Made by a program: the position numbers and the translations under genes | Source of the DNA: Arthrobacter sp. RIT-PI-e | GTDB taxonomy: Bacteria; Actinomycetota; Actinomycetes; Actinomycetales; Micrococcaceae | DNA: 53,186 bases | Direction: 5' to 3' | Assembly: GCF_001187915.1 (NCBI RefSeq) | Contig: NZ_LGIU01000093.1 | Span: 1 to 53,186 of the forward strand | Part shown: positions 40,620-48,902 of the stretch, in pieces | Position numbering within the stretch: position 1 is the first letter of the stretch | Layout of the letters: each line of letters opens with the position of its first letter | Notes under the pieces: generated by a model | Database searches by the model: none | What the model was told of the DNA's origin: nothing | Seen by the model: only the letters and a program-made list of their open reading frames with translations

Positions 40620-41261
40620 ATGAAGACTTCCCACGTGATCGTCCTGCCCGGTGGCGGGTACGCCCATCTGTCGGACAACGAGGGCGAGCCGGTCGCCGAG
40701 CGCCTGCGCTCCTCCGGTATCTCGGCCTCCGTGTTCCGCTACCCCGTCCAGACGCCCCACCCGGCACCGCTCGACGCCGTCCGCGCCGAGATCCGCCGGG
40801 TACGTGCCGCCGGCGCGGACCGCGTGGCCGTGCTCGGCTTCTCGGCGGGGGGCCACCTCGCCGGTCCCGCGGCCCTGGCCCCCGGCGCCCTGGCGGGCGA
40901 GCGCGCGGACGCCGCGGTGCTCTGCTACCCGGTGGTGTCCATGGAGCTCGCCACGCACCGGGGGTCGCAGGACCAGCTGCTGGGCAGCGACGCCGGCAAC
41001 GGCCTCCGCGCAGCCACCTCACTGGACCGGCTGGGGACGGCGGGCCCCCCGCCGCCGTTCCCCTGGCCCCCCGCCGCGGACGAGGCCGTACCCGTGACGC
41101 ACTCCTACCTGCTGGCGCAGGCGCTCGCCGCGCACGGCGTCCCGCATGCGCTGCACGTCTTCGCCGAGGGTGAGCACGGGCTCGGGCTCGCGCTGGAGGA
41201 CGGGGCTGCCGGGCAGTGGAGCGGACTGGCTGCGCAGTGGCTCCAGGAACGCGGCTGGTGA
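40620..41261 (+). CDS. Alpha/beta hydrolase
   Basis: A 213-residue small alpha/beta hydrolase of the BD-FAE / esterase-lipase type. HVIVLPGGGYAHLS contains the oxyanion-hole HGGG-like motif (PGGGY), the nucleophile elbow is GFSAGGH, an Asp is expected in the PAADEAVPV loop, and the catalytic His is in GEHGLGLA. No signal peptide. The ATG at 40620 follows TACGGT by 5 nt, a leaderless arrangement. Substrate unknown, probably a carboxylic or carbohydrate ester. Confidence 0.87.
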   Translation: MKTSHVIVLPGGGYAHLSDNEGEPVAERLRSSGISASVFRYPVQTPHPAPLDAVRAEIRRVRAAGADRVAVLGFSAGGHLAGPAALAPGALAGERADAAVLCYPVVSMELATHRGSQDQLLGSDAGNGLRAATSLDRLGTAGPPPPFPWPPAADEAVPVTHSYLLAQALAAHGVPHALHVFAEGEHGLGLALEDGAAGQWSGLAAQWLQERGW

Positions 41262-41302
41262 ACCGCGCCCGGTGTCGACGACGGGCATGGCACCGCGGAC
41301 AG

Positions 41303-41321
41303 TAAGCATGCTTGCTATGCT
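41303..41321 (+). promoter_or_regulatory. Promoter with TAAGC-AT-GCTTG palindrome upstream of the DUF2382 gene
   Basis: TAAGCATGCTTG (41303-41314) is directly followed by TATGCT (41316-41321), a good -10 box. The 10-bp core AAGCATGCTT is a perfect palindrome and closely matches that upstream of the GlsB gene at 21824. Confidence 0.55.
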
Positions 41322-41372
41322 TCCGGCCGCGCTCTACGGTGAGAGGAAGTCAACCTCCTCGAAAGGGCCATC

Positions 41373-42239
41373 ATGATCACGTTCGACCAGATGAAGGACT
41401 CCATGAACGCCGGCGCCAACGTGCTGAGCGAGGACGGCGCGGTCCTCGGTCCCATGGGGCAGCTCTACGTGGACGACGCCACGGGGGATCCGAGCTGGGT
41501 CACCGTCACCACGCATCCCGCGGGGAACCCGGAGTCCTTCGCCCCCCTGGTGGGGGCCACCCTCGACGGCCAGGACGTCCGCCTGCCCTACTCGCACAGC
41601 AAGGTCCACGACTCCCCGAAGATGTCGCAGGACGGTCACCTCAGCCCCGAGGAGGAGAAGCACCTCCTGCGCTACTACGGCCTCATGGAGCCCAAGGAGG
41701 GGGTGGATCCCGAGGCGCTCGCGGACGCCGACTCCGCAAATCAGCGGCAGGAGAGCTTCGCCGGGACCTCGGCGCGCACCACCGGGGCCGTCTCCGAGAG
41801 CGCCGTCCCCGCCACCGACGACGGCCCCTTCGAGATGACCCGCTCCGAGGAGGAGCTCCGTGTGGGCACCGAGCTCCGCGAGACGGAGCGCGTGCGCCTC
41901 GTGAAGCGCGTGGTCACCGAGGACGTCACCATGACGGTGCAGATCCGGCGCGAGGAGCTGGTGGTGGAGCGCGTGCCGGTGCAGGACGGCAAGCCCCTGT
42001 ACGACGACGGCGCGGGCACGTTCACCAAGGCCGAGCGTGAGCGCCTCTACTCCGCCGTGGAGACCGCCTTCGACGGCGACGTCACCGAGGTGGTGCTGTA
42101 CGAGGAGCGGCCGCGCGTCGAGGTGGACGTGGTGCCGATCGAGCGGGTACGCGTGAGCAAGGAGATCCACACCGAGGACCAGGTGGTCAGCGGACAGGTG
42201 CGCAAGGAGGTCATCGAGACCGAGCACCTGGAGCGGTAG
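41373..42239 (+). CDS. PRC-barrel / DUF2382 (YsnF-like) stress protein
   Basis: A 288-residue soluble protein. The N-terminal PRC-barrel-like domain (about 1-100) opens with FDQMKDSMNAGANVLSEDG and contains GQLYVDDATGDPSWVTV. A charged linker (about 105-150) leads to the C-terminal DUF2382 domain (about 155-288) with alternating charged beta strands (LRETERVRLVKRVVTEDVTM, RREELVVERVPV). Proteins of this type are general-stress proteins in actinobacteria and cyanobacteria. AAAGG lies a few nt before the ATG. Ends at a hairpin shared with the convergent response-regulator gene. Confidence 0.9.
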   Translation: MITFDQMKDSMNAGANVLSEDGAVLGPMGQLYVDDATGDPSWVTVTTHPAGNPESFAPLVGATLDGQDVRLPYSHSKVHDSPKMSQDGHLSPEEEKHLLRYYGLMEPKEGVDPEALADADSANQRQESFAGTSARTTGAVSESAVPATDDGPFEMTRSEEELRVGTELRETERVRLVKRVVTEDVTMTVQIRREELVVERVPVQDGKPLYDDGAGTFTKAERERLYSAVETAFDGDVTEVVLYEERPRVEVDVVPIERVRVSKEIHTEDQVVSGQVRKEVIETEHLER

Positions 42240-42266
42240 ACCCGGGCAGGGGGTATCTGCAAGGGG

Positions 42267-42294
42267 CTCGTCAGCGTGGATCCACGCCGACGAG
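42267..42294. terminator. Shared terminator hairpin covering the response-regulator stop codon
   Basis: A 12-bp stem with one mismatch (CTCGTC-GCGTGG / CCACGC-GACGAG) around a very small loop. It contains the minus-strand stop codon (42273-42271) and stands 27 nt after the DUF2382 stop, so it can end both transcripts. Confidence 0.6.
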
Positions 42295-42942
42295 TCCTTG
42301 GCGGATCCCCCACAGCACGGCCTGCAGGCGGTCCCTCGAGGAGGTCTTCTGCAGCAGACCTGCGAGGTGGTACTTGACGGTGGTCTGCTCCACGAAGAGC
42401 CGGGCCGCCATCTCCGTGGTGGAGAGCCCCTCGGCGAGCAGCTCCAGCACCTCGAACTCGCGCGTGGTGAGCGGTACGGCAAGGTTCGACGGCGGGGTGG
42501 ACGCCGGTTCCGACGTCCGGCGCCGGCCGAACTCGCGGAGGATCCGCCGGGTGAGCCGCTGGTCCAGGGTGCCCTCGCCCCGGGCCACGGACCGCACCGC
42601 CCCCAGCAGGGTCTCCTCGTCCGCGCCCTTGAGGAGGAAGCCTGCGGCCCCGGCCTCCAGTGCCGCGAACACGTCCTCGTCGATGTCGAACGTGGTGAGG
42701 ATCAGGACCTCGGCCTGCAGATGAGGATCGGCGGTGATGAGGGCGGTGGCCGCTATGCCGTCCAGGACCGGCATGCGGATGTCCATGCAGATGACGTCCG
42801 GCTGCAGCTCACGCGCCAACCGTACGGCCTCCTCGCCGTCGCCGGCCTCACCCACGACCGTGAGCCCCTCGGCGGAGCCGAGCAGGATGGACAGTCCGGT
42901 CCGCACGATCACCTGGTCGTCCACGACGAGCACGCGGATCAC
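42271..42942 (-). CDS. LuxR/NarL-family response regulator
   Basis: A 223-residue response regulator. Receiver domain (about 1-120): acidic pair D8-D9, phosphorylated Asp 54 in ICMDIRMP, and Lys in FLLKGA. C-terminal LuxR HTH (about 155-215): LTTREFEVLELLAEGLSTTE, MAARLFVEQTTVKYHLAGLL. Partner of the adjacent kinase. GTG 42942 overlaps the kinase stop (GTGA). Last gene of a three-gene operon with a serine hydrolase. Confidence 0.95.
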   Translation of the reverse strand: MIRVLVVDDQVIVRTGLSILLGSAEGLTVVGEAGDGEEAVRLARELQPDVICMDIRMPVLDGIAATALITADPHLQAEVLILTTFDIDEDVFAALEAGAAGFLLKGADEETLLGAVRSVARGEGTLDQRLTRRILREFGRRRTSEPASTPPSNLAVPLTTREFEVLELLAEGLSTTEMAARLFVEQTTVKYHLAGLLQKTSSRDRLQAVLWGIRQGLVGVDPR

Positions 42943-44240
42943 CGTGTGGTCCTCTCCGTCGGGCGGGGGACCCGCAACGTGTTCCGCCAGCCACCGTCGA
43001 CGGACGGCCCGGTGGTCAGTTCGGCGCCGATCAGTTCGGCGCGCTCCCTCATCCCGGTGAGCCCGTGGCCCTGGCGGCCAGGAGTCCCTGCACCGCCCTC
43101 CGGGCCGGGCTGCTCCACGGGTCCGTTCTCCACGAGGATCATCATCTCCTCCTGGCCGTACTCGACCGTCACGGTGCACGGGGCACCGGCCGCGTGGTGG
43201 GCCGCGTTGGCGAGCGATTCCTGAACCATCCGGTACGCGGAGGTCCCGGCGATGGGCCCGAGCCGGAAGGGCCTTCCGGTCTCGACGTGGTCCACGCGCT
43301 GACCGCGACGCAACGCCGTCTCCACCAGCGTGGCCAGATCCGCGGGTCCGGGATTCGCGACGGGTGTGCGCTCGTCGGCGCCCTCGTCCCGGTCGGAGCG
43401 CAGCAGACCCACCGTTCCGCGCAGGTCCACCAGGGTGGCGCGGGCCTCCTGCTCGAGCTCCCGCAGCATGGAGCGGCTGCGTTCCGGGTCCGAGTCCACC
43501 AGGGCGCCGGCGGCCTGCGCACTCACGATGATGCCGGAGAGGTGGTGGCCGGCGATGTCGTGCAGTTCCCGGGCCAGGGCGTTCCGCTCGGTACTGCGCT
43601 CCTGCTCCACGAGATAGTTGCGCTCACGTTCCACGAAGGCCTCCTTCTCGCGGGCGGCACCGGCGAGCTGGTCACGGCCGGACACCAGCTCGGCCACCAC
43701 CGCGGGGGCCGCGTACTCGACCAGCAGCCGCAGGGCCATCAACGCGCTCGCCTCCACCGGGTTCTCCGACGCCCCGATGACGGCGGCCAGTATCACGACG
43801 GCGCTGCTGACGAGGGCCAGGGTGCCGACCGCGGGGTAGGCCCGGGGCCGCGGGATCCGGCGGACCAGGTGGAAGACGGCGATCACCACGGCGAGGCTGC
43901 CGATACCCAGTTCTGCTCCGCTCATGGCCAGCAGGGCGCAGTGGAACGCCACCACGACGACGGCGGCGGTGACGGGCCTGCTCCTCCGGACCAGCAGGGC
44001 GAGCGCCTGCCCGAGGACGAGTGCGGACTGCAGCGCGACCAGGGGCAGGCCGACGGCCGGTTCCAGCTCTCCGACGGTACCGGCCGTGAAGTACACGACG
44101 GCCACCGTGAGGACGGCAGCCACGGGTAGTGCTGTCCGGCGTCGTTCCCGCTGGCTGCCGTTCCTCGTCACGGGACGAGTCAACCACGGCTGGCCGGCTG
44201 GGCGGCGCACGCCGGCAGCCTCCCCGTCCCGGATCGTCAC
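42939..44240 (-). CDS. NarL-type sensor histidine kinase (HisKA_3)
   Basis: A 433-residue membrane kinase. About six N-terminal helices (residues 38-155) form a membrane sensor without a large outside domain. A coiled segment (about 185-220) leads to the HisKA_3 dimerisation domain with phosphorylated His 227 in ARELHDIAGHHLSG, and the C-terminal ATPase domain carries the N-box AYRMVQESLANAAHHA and GHGLTGMRERAELIGAEL. The small loop count suggests membrane-embedded or intramembrane sensing. GTG start overlaps the serine-hydrolase stop (GTGA), and its own stop overlaps the regulator start. Confidence 0.94.
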   Translation of the reverse strand: MTIRDGEAAGVRRPAGQPWLTRPVTRNGSQRERRRTALPVAAVLTVAVVYFTAGTVGELEPAVGLPLVALQSALVLGQALALLVRRSRPVTAAVVVVAFHCALLAMSGAELGIGSLAVVIAVFHLVRRIPRPRAYPAVGTLALVSSAVVILAAVIGASENPVEASALMALRLLVEYAAPAVVAELVSGRDQLAGAAREKEAFVERERNYLVEQERSTERNALARELHDIAGHHLSGIIVSAQAAGALVDSDPERSRSMLRELEQEARATLVDLRGTVGLLRSDRDEGADERTPVANPGPADLATLVETALRRGQRVDHVETGRPFRLGPIAGTSAYRMVQESLANAAHHAAGAPCTVTVEYGQEEMMILVENGPVEQPGPEGGAGTPGRQGHGLTGMRERAELIGAELTTGPSVDGGWRNTLRVPRPTERTTR

Positions 44241-45505
44241 CGGGCCTCCTCGCGGAGGGTCTCGAGGGCGTCCACCACGATCCGGTAGCGATCCATGAGC
44301 GCGTCCTCGTCCGCGGGGTCCACGATCGCCCGGGGCAGGGCGCTCACCGCGACGGTCACCGCGGTGCCGTCCTGACCCCCCGCGTTACGGGTCTGCGTGC
44401 CCGGGATGTCGCCGCCGTGTCCCCACGCGAGGGAACCGTCGGGCAGCGGGAAGCTCTGCAGGCCGAGCCCGTAGGTGGCATCGGGCCACAGCTCGTCGCC
44501 GGCGGGGACGGCGCGCTGCAGCTCGGTGAGGCTCGCGGTACTGATCAGCTCCCCGCCGAGGAGCGCCTGCATGAAGGTGTTCAGCTCGCTCGGCGCGGAC
44601 ACCATGGCGCCTGCGGACCAGGCGTAGGAGGGGTCCACGGTGCTGATGTCCTTCAACTCGCCGTCCGCATCCACGTGGTAGCCGCGGGGGTGCTCGCCGC
44701 GCAGCTCCTGCTCGCCCGGGACCGGGAGGTACGTGTGGTCCAGGTGCAGGGGTTCCACGATGCGCCGGTCGATCTCCTCGTACAGCGGCCGCTCCGTGAG
44801 CCGCTCGACGAGCATCCCGAGCACCAGGTAGTTCGTGTTGCTGTACTCCCACCTCTCGCCGGGCGCGAAGACCGCCGGCGAGTCCAGGGCGACGTCCAGC
44901 ATGTCCCGCGGGGAGATGTAGGCGTGCTGGACGGCGAAGGCGTCCGCCGCGATCTCGCCCACGTACTCGGGGAGGCCGGAGGTGTGCTGCAGGAGCTGGC
45001 GCACGGTGATGGCTCCGCCGTCGATCCCCTTCCCCTGCACGAGGCCCGGCAGGTACGTCTCCACGGGTTCGTCCAACGAGACCGATCCCTCGTCCACCAG
45101 CTGCAGCACCACGGTGCTGACGAACATCTTGGTGTTGCTCGCGACCCGCACCTCGCCGTCCAGGGGCGCCGGGGCCCCGGTGGCGAGATCACCGAACCCC
45201 GCGGAGACGGAGGTGGCGACGCCGTCCGGGTCGGTGAGGGCAGCCGAGGCCGAGGGGTAGCCTGCGTCGACGAGCCTCTGTACCTGCTCCCGGACCAGCT
45301 CGGTCCGCTGCTCGACGTCCAGGGGTGCGGGGGCCGGAGAGGCATCGGACACGGCGGGGAGGGGGGCTGCGGCGGTGGCCGGTCCGATCCCGCCGGGGTT
45401 CAGGCCGATGACGGTGCCGGTGCCGGCGGTCACGGCTGCGGCCAGCGCGACGGCGGTCCAGCGCGTGCGGAGGGATCGGGTGGGGGAGGTGGGTGCGGCA
45501 GTCAC
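44237..45505 (-). CDS. Exported serine hydrolase (class C beta-lactamase / D-Ala-D-Ala carboxypeptidase fold)
   Basis: A 422-residue secreted or membrane-anchored enzyme. An N-terminal hydrophobic helix (about 15-38, WTAVALAAAVTAGTGTVIG) acts as signal or anchor. The penicillin-interactive fold shows the SxxK nucleophile (Ser 123, Lys 126 in SNTKM), the YSN motif (EYSNTNY) and HGG in place of KTG (GHGGDIPG). Substrate could be D-Ala-D-Ala peptides, or a peptide ester; a beta-lactam role is not evident. GTG 45505 is chosen because GGAAGGA lies 7 nt upstream; an upstream ATG would add a non-conserved 13 residues. First gene of an overlapping operon with kinase and response regulator. Confidence 0.88.
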   Translation of the reverse strand: MTAAPTSPTRSLRTRWTAVALAAAVTAGTGTVIGLNPGGIGPATAAAPLPAVSDASPAPAPLDVEQRTELVREQVQRLVDAGYPSASAALTDPDGVATSVSAGFGDLATGAPAPLDGEVRVASNTKMFVSTVVLQLVDEGSVSLDEPVETYLPGLVQGKGIDGGAITVRQLLQHTSGLPEYVGEIAADAFAVQHAYISPRDMLDVALDSPAVFAPGERWEYSNTNYLVLGMLVERLTERPLYEEIDRRIVEPLHLDHTYLPVPGEQELRGEHPRGYHVDADGELKDISTVDPSYAWSAGAMVSAPSELNTFMQALLGGELISTASLTELQRAVPAGDELWPDATYGLGLQSFPLPDGSLAWGHGGDIPGTQTRNAGGQDGTAVTVAVSALPRAIVDPADEDALMDRYRIVVDALETLREEAR

Positions 45506-45671
45506 GGTGGTGTCCTTCCGGATGGGTTCGTCGATGCTCTCCACCCTGCCCGTGATGACGGCCGCACACCCCGGCCGCAGGGACAGTCCCTACCTGTCCG
45601 AACGGCCAGTCCCCCGTCCGACCCACGGCCGGGGGTGCAATAACGTCACAAAGCTGTTCGCTAATACCTGC

Positions 45672-45690
45672 TAAGGTGAGCCTTACCTAC
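45672..45690. promoter_or_regulatory. DtxR/IdeR-type iron box
   Basis: TAAGGTGAGCCTTACCTAC matches the 19-bp consensus TTAGGTTAGGCTAACCTAA at 14 positions by my count. It overlaps a TAAGGT -10 candidate and lies about 70 nt before the siderophore-binding protein gene, so iron-dependent repression is expected. Confidence 0.72.
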
Positions 45691-45757
45691 CGCTCCAGAG
45701 GTCGATCCGGCCGACAGCAGCCTGGTACCACCTGATCGATCCTCCGGAAGGACCCCC

Positions 45758-46804
45758 ATGCTCCGCGCCCCCGCCCCTCGTGCACAGAGATTCCTCGCCC
45801 TCGCGGCGGCGGCATCCATGACCATCGCGCTCGCGGCCTGCGGTACCCCCGCCGCCGGACAGGACGCCGCGGCGCCGTCGTCGGACACCGGTTTCGAGCC
45901 CATCACCATCGAGCACGCGCTCGGTACCACCACCATCCCGGAGAAGCCCGAGCGCGTGGCCACGGTGTCCTGGGCCAACCAGGAGGTCCCGCTGGCCCTC
46001 GGTGTGGTGCCCGTGGGCATGGCCGCCGCGAACTTCGGGGACGACGACGGCGACGGCATGCTCCCCTGGGTGTCCGAGCGCCTCGAGGAGCTCGGAGGAG
46101 AGACGCCCGTGCTGTTCGACGAGACCGACGGCATCGACTTCGAGGCCGTGGCGGACACCGACCCGGACGTGATCCTCGCGGCATACTCCGGCCTCACCCA
46201 GGAGGACTACGACACCCTGAGCGAGATCGCACCCGTGGTCGCGTTCCCCGAGACCGCCTGGGGAACGCCCTGGCGCGAGATGATCGAGCTCAACAGCGAG
46301 GGCATGGGGATGGCCGAGGAGGGCGAGGCGCTCGTCGCGGACCTGGAGACGCAGATCGGCGACGCCACCGCGGGATTCCCGGACATCGCCGGCAAGAAGA
46401 CCATGTTCATGACCCACGTGGACCCCACGGACCTCAGCGAGGTCAGCTACTACACCACGCACGACACCCGGGCCATGTTCTTCGAGGACCTGGGCCTGGC
46501 CACCCCCGAGAGCGTGGCCACCGCCTCAGCCGAGACCGACCTGTTCTCCGGGACCATCAGCACCGAGCAGGCCGACGTCCTCGACGACGTCGACATCATC
46601 GTCACCTACGGCGACGACGAGCTCGTGAACACCCTCGAGTCCGATCCCGTCCTCGCCCAGGTGCCCGCGGTCGCGAACAAGGCGATCGTGAACCTGCCCG
46701 GCACCACGCCGCTCGGCACGGCCGCGAACCCCACCCCGCTGTCCATCTCCTGGGTGCTCGAGGACTACCTGCAGCTCATCTCGGACGCCGCAGACAAGTC
46801 ATAG
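45758..46804 (+). CDS. Iron-siderophore ABC transporter substrate-binding lipoprotein
   Basis: A 348-residue exported lipoprotein: signal peptide with lipobox LAAC (Cys about 28), then a FepB/FhuD-like (PBP class III) domain. Family blocks include IEHALGTTTIPEKPERVATVS at the start of the mature part, and the hinge-helix FEAVADTDPDVILAAYSGLT. It presents ferric siderophores to the permease pair. Which siderophore is not evident. First gene of a four-gene operon; TAG stop overlaps the permease GTG by one base. Confidence 0.93.
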   Translation: MLRAPAPRAQRFLALAAAASMTIALAACGTPAAGQDAAAPSSDTGFEPITIEHALGTTTIPEKPERVATVSWANQEVPLALGVVPVGMAAANFGDDDGDGMLPWVSERLEELGGETPVLFDETDGIDFEAVADTDPDVILAAYSGLTQEDYDTLSEIAPVVAFPETAWGTPWREMIELNSEGMGMAEEGEALVADLETQIGDATAGFPDIAGKKTMFMTHVDPTDLSEVSYYTTHDTRAMFFEDLGLATPESVATASAETDLFSGTISTEQADVLDDVDIIVTYGDDELVNTLESDPVLAQVPAVANKAIVNLPGTTPLGTAANPTPLSISWVLEDYLQLISDAADKS

Positions 46805-47847
46805 TGTCACATCCCGTCCCGCCCGCCGTCGTGGGATCCGCCCCTCCGCGGATCCCGCGACGGCTGCGGTCGTTCTGGCTGGTGGTCGCCGTCGCGGTGC
46901 TCCTCGCCGTGGCCTTCGCGTCCGTCACCATCGGGTCGCGTACGGTGAGCCTGGCCGACGTCGTCGCCGCCCTCGGCGGGTCCACGGACGGTTTCGACGA
47001 GGCCGCGGTGGCCAAGCGCATTCCGCGCACCTTCCTGGCGCTGCTCGCAGGTGCCGCGCTGGGCGTCTCCGGTGCGGTGATGCAGGGGGTCACCCGGAAC
47101 CCGCTCGCCGATCCCGGGATCCTGGGCGTGAACACCGGTGCCTCCCTCGCTGTGGTCACGGCGATCGCCACCGTGGGACTCAGCACGGCCACATCCTACA
47201 TCTGGGTGGCCGTCGCCGGGGCCTCCGCGACCGCGGTGTTCGTGTACGTGGTGGGGTCCCTCGGGCGCGGGGGAGCGACGCCGCTGAAGCTGGCCCTGGC
47301 GGGCGCGGCCACCTCCGCCGCGCTCACCTCGCTCATCAGCGCCGTCGTCCTGCCGCGCGGGGACATCTCCGGCCTGGTGCGCTCCTGGCTCGTCGGGGGC
47401 GTGGGCGGGGCGACGTCGTCGAGCATCACCCAGGTGCTCCCGTTCCTCGTGGCGGGCCTGGTGATCAGCCTGCTCTCCGCGCGGTCCCTGAACTCGCTGG
47501 CCCTCGGCGACGACGTCGCGGCCGGGCTCGGCGAGCGCGTGGCCATAGCACGCGGCGCGGCGGCCTTCGGGGCGGTGCTCCTGTGCGGGGCGGTCACCGC
47601 GGTGACCGGGCCCATCGGCTTCGTGGGCCTCGTGGTGCCGCATGCCTGCCGGCTGCTCATCGGCGTGGACCACCGCTGGCTCCTGCCGATGTCCGCCCTC
47701 CTCGGCGCCGTGCTGCTCACCGGTACGGACGTGCTGGGCCGCATCGTGGCCCGCCCGCAGGAGATCGACGTCGGGATCATCACGGCGCTCGTGGGGGCGC
47801 CGTTCTTCATCTACATCGTGCGCCGCCAGAAGATCAGGGAACTATGA
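46804..47847 (+). CDS. Iron-siderophore ABC permease, FecCD family (first)
   Basis: A 347-residue integral membrane subunit with about ten helices. Typical FecCD blocks: RIPRTFLALLAGAALGVSGA, GVTRNPLADPGILGVNTGAS, and near the C-terminus GFVGLVVPHACRLLIGVDHR with the coupling loop to the ATPase. Forms a heterodimer with the next gene product. GTG overlaps the upstream stop (TAGTG); its own TGA overlaps the next ATG (ATGA). Confidence 0.94.
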   Translation: MSHPVPPAVVGSAPPRIPRRLRSFWLVVAVAVLLAVAFASVTIGSRTVSLADVVAALGGSTDGFDEAAVAKRIPRTFLALLAGAALGVSGAVMQGVTRNPLADPGILGVNTGASLAVVTAIATVGLSTATSYIWVAVAGASATAVFVYVVGSLGRGGATPLKLALAGAATSAALTSLISAVVLPRGDISGLVRSWLVGGVGGATSSSITQVLPFLVAGLVISLLSARSLNSLALGDDVAAGLGERVAIARGAAAFGAVLLCGAVTAVTGPIGFVGLVVPHACRLLIGVDHRWLLPMSALLGAVLLTGTDVLGRIVARPQEIDVGIITALVGAPFFIYIVRRQKIREL

Positions 47848-48902
47848 CCACGCTGCAGGTGCGCCCCCGGACGGGCATCACGGCCGCCGAGATCGCCACC
47901 GGACGACGACGGCGCAGCGCCCGGCGCGGCCTGGTGATCTGCGTGCTCGCCGTGCTGATCGTGCTCGCGTTCGTGATCTCCCTCATGGTCGGGCAGACCA
48001 CCTACTCCCTGCGGGAGGTGGTAGGTGTGGTCCTCGGGCAGGACGTCGGCGGGGCCACGTTCACCGTGGGCCGCCTCCGCCTGCCGCGGGCCACCCTGGC
48101 CGTGATCGCGGGCCTCTGCTTCGGCATCGGCGGCGTGACCTTCCAGACCATGCTCCGCAACCCGCTGGCGAGCCCGGACATCATCGGGATCAGCTCCGGC
48201 GCAAGCGCGGCCGCCGCCTTCGCCATCATCACGCTCGGTCTCGGCTCCACCCAGGTGTCCGTGTTCGCAATTGTGGCCGGACTCGCGATCACCCTGCTGG
48301 TGTACGGGCTCTCGTTCAAGGGCGGGGTGGTGGGCACCCGGCTGATCCTCATCGGCATCGCCATCGCCGCGATGCTGGACAGCATGACCGCGTACGTGCT
48401 CAGCCGTGCCGCGCAGTGGGACCTGCAGCAGGCCTCCCGCTGGCTGACCGGCAGCCTGAACGGCACCCGCTGGTCCGAGGTGGTGCCCGTGGCGATCGCC
48501 CTCGTGGTCCTCGTGCCCATCCTCCTCGCGCAGTCGAGGAACCTCTCCGCCTCCCAGCTCGGGGACCACACCGCGTCCGCCCTCGGTGTGCGGGTGGGGC
48601 GGCCCCGCCTCCTGGTGATCGTCGCCGCCGTCGGGCTCATCGCGTTCGCCCCGGCCGCCGCCGGCCCCATCGCGTTCGTGGCGTTCCTCTCCGGGCCCAT
48701 CGCCGCCCGCATCGTGGGCCCGGGCGCATCCCTGCTGGTACCGTCCGCCCTGGTGGGCAGCCTGCTCGTGGTCACCGCCGACTTCCTCGGCCAGTACGCC
48801 TTCGGGCTGCGCTACCCGGTGGGCGTGGTCACCGGCGTGCTCGGGGCGCCCTACCTCGTCTACCTGATCATCCGCACCAACCGCTCGGGAGGCTCCCTGT
48901 GA
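47844..48902 (+). CDS. Iron-siderophore ABC permease, FecCD family (second)
   Basis: A 352-residue paralogue of the preceding permease, again with RLPRATLAVIAGLCFGIGGV, MLRNPLASPDIIGISSGAS and GPIAFVAFLSGPIAARIVG. Together the two form the membrane channel. The start ATG 47844 overlaps the previous stop (ATGA) and its TGA overlaps the ATPase GTG (GTGA), giving fully coupled translation of the importer. Confidence 0.94.
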   Translation: MTTLQVRPRTGITAAEIATGRRRRSARRGLVICVLAVLIVLAFVISLMVGQTTYSLREVVGVVLGQDVGGATFTVGRLRLPRATLAVIAGLCFGIGGVTFQTMLRNPLASPDIIGISSGASAAAAFAIITLGLGSTQVSVFAIVAGLAITLLVYGLSFKGGVVGTRLILIGIAIAAMLDSMTAYVLSRAAQWDLQQASRWLTGSLNGTRWSEVVPVAIALVVLVPILLAQSRNLSASQLGDHTASALGVRVGRPRLLVIVAAVGLIAFAPAAAGPIAFVAFLSGPIAARIVGPGASLLVPSALVGSLLVVTADFLGQYAFGLRYPVGVVTGVLGAPYLVYLIIRTNRSGGSL

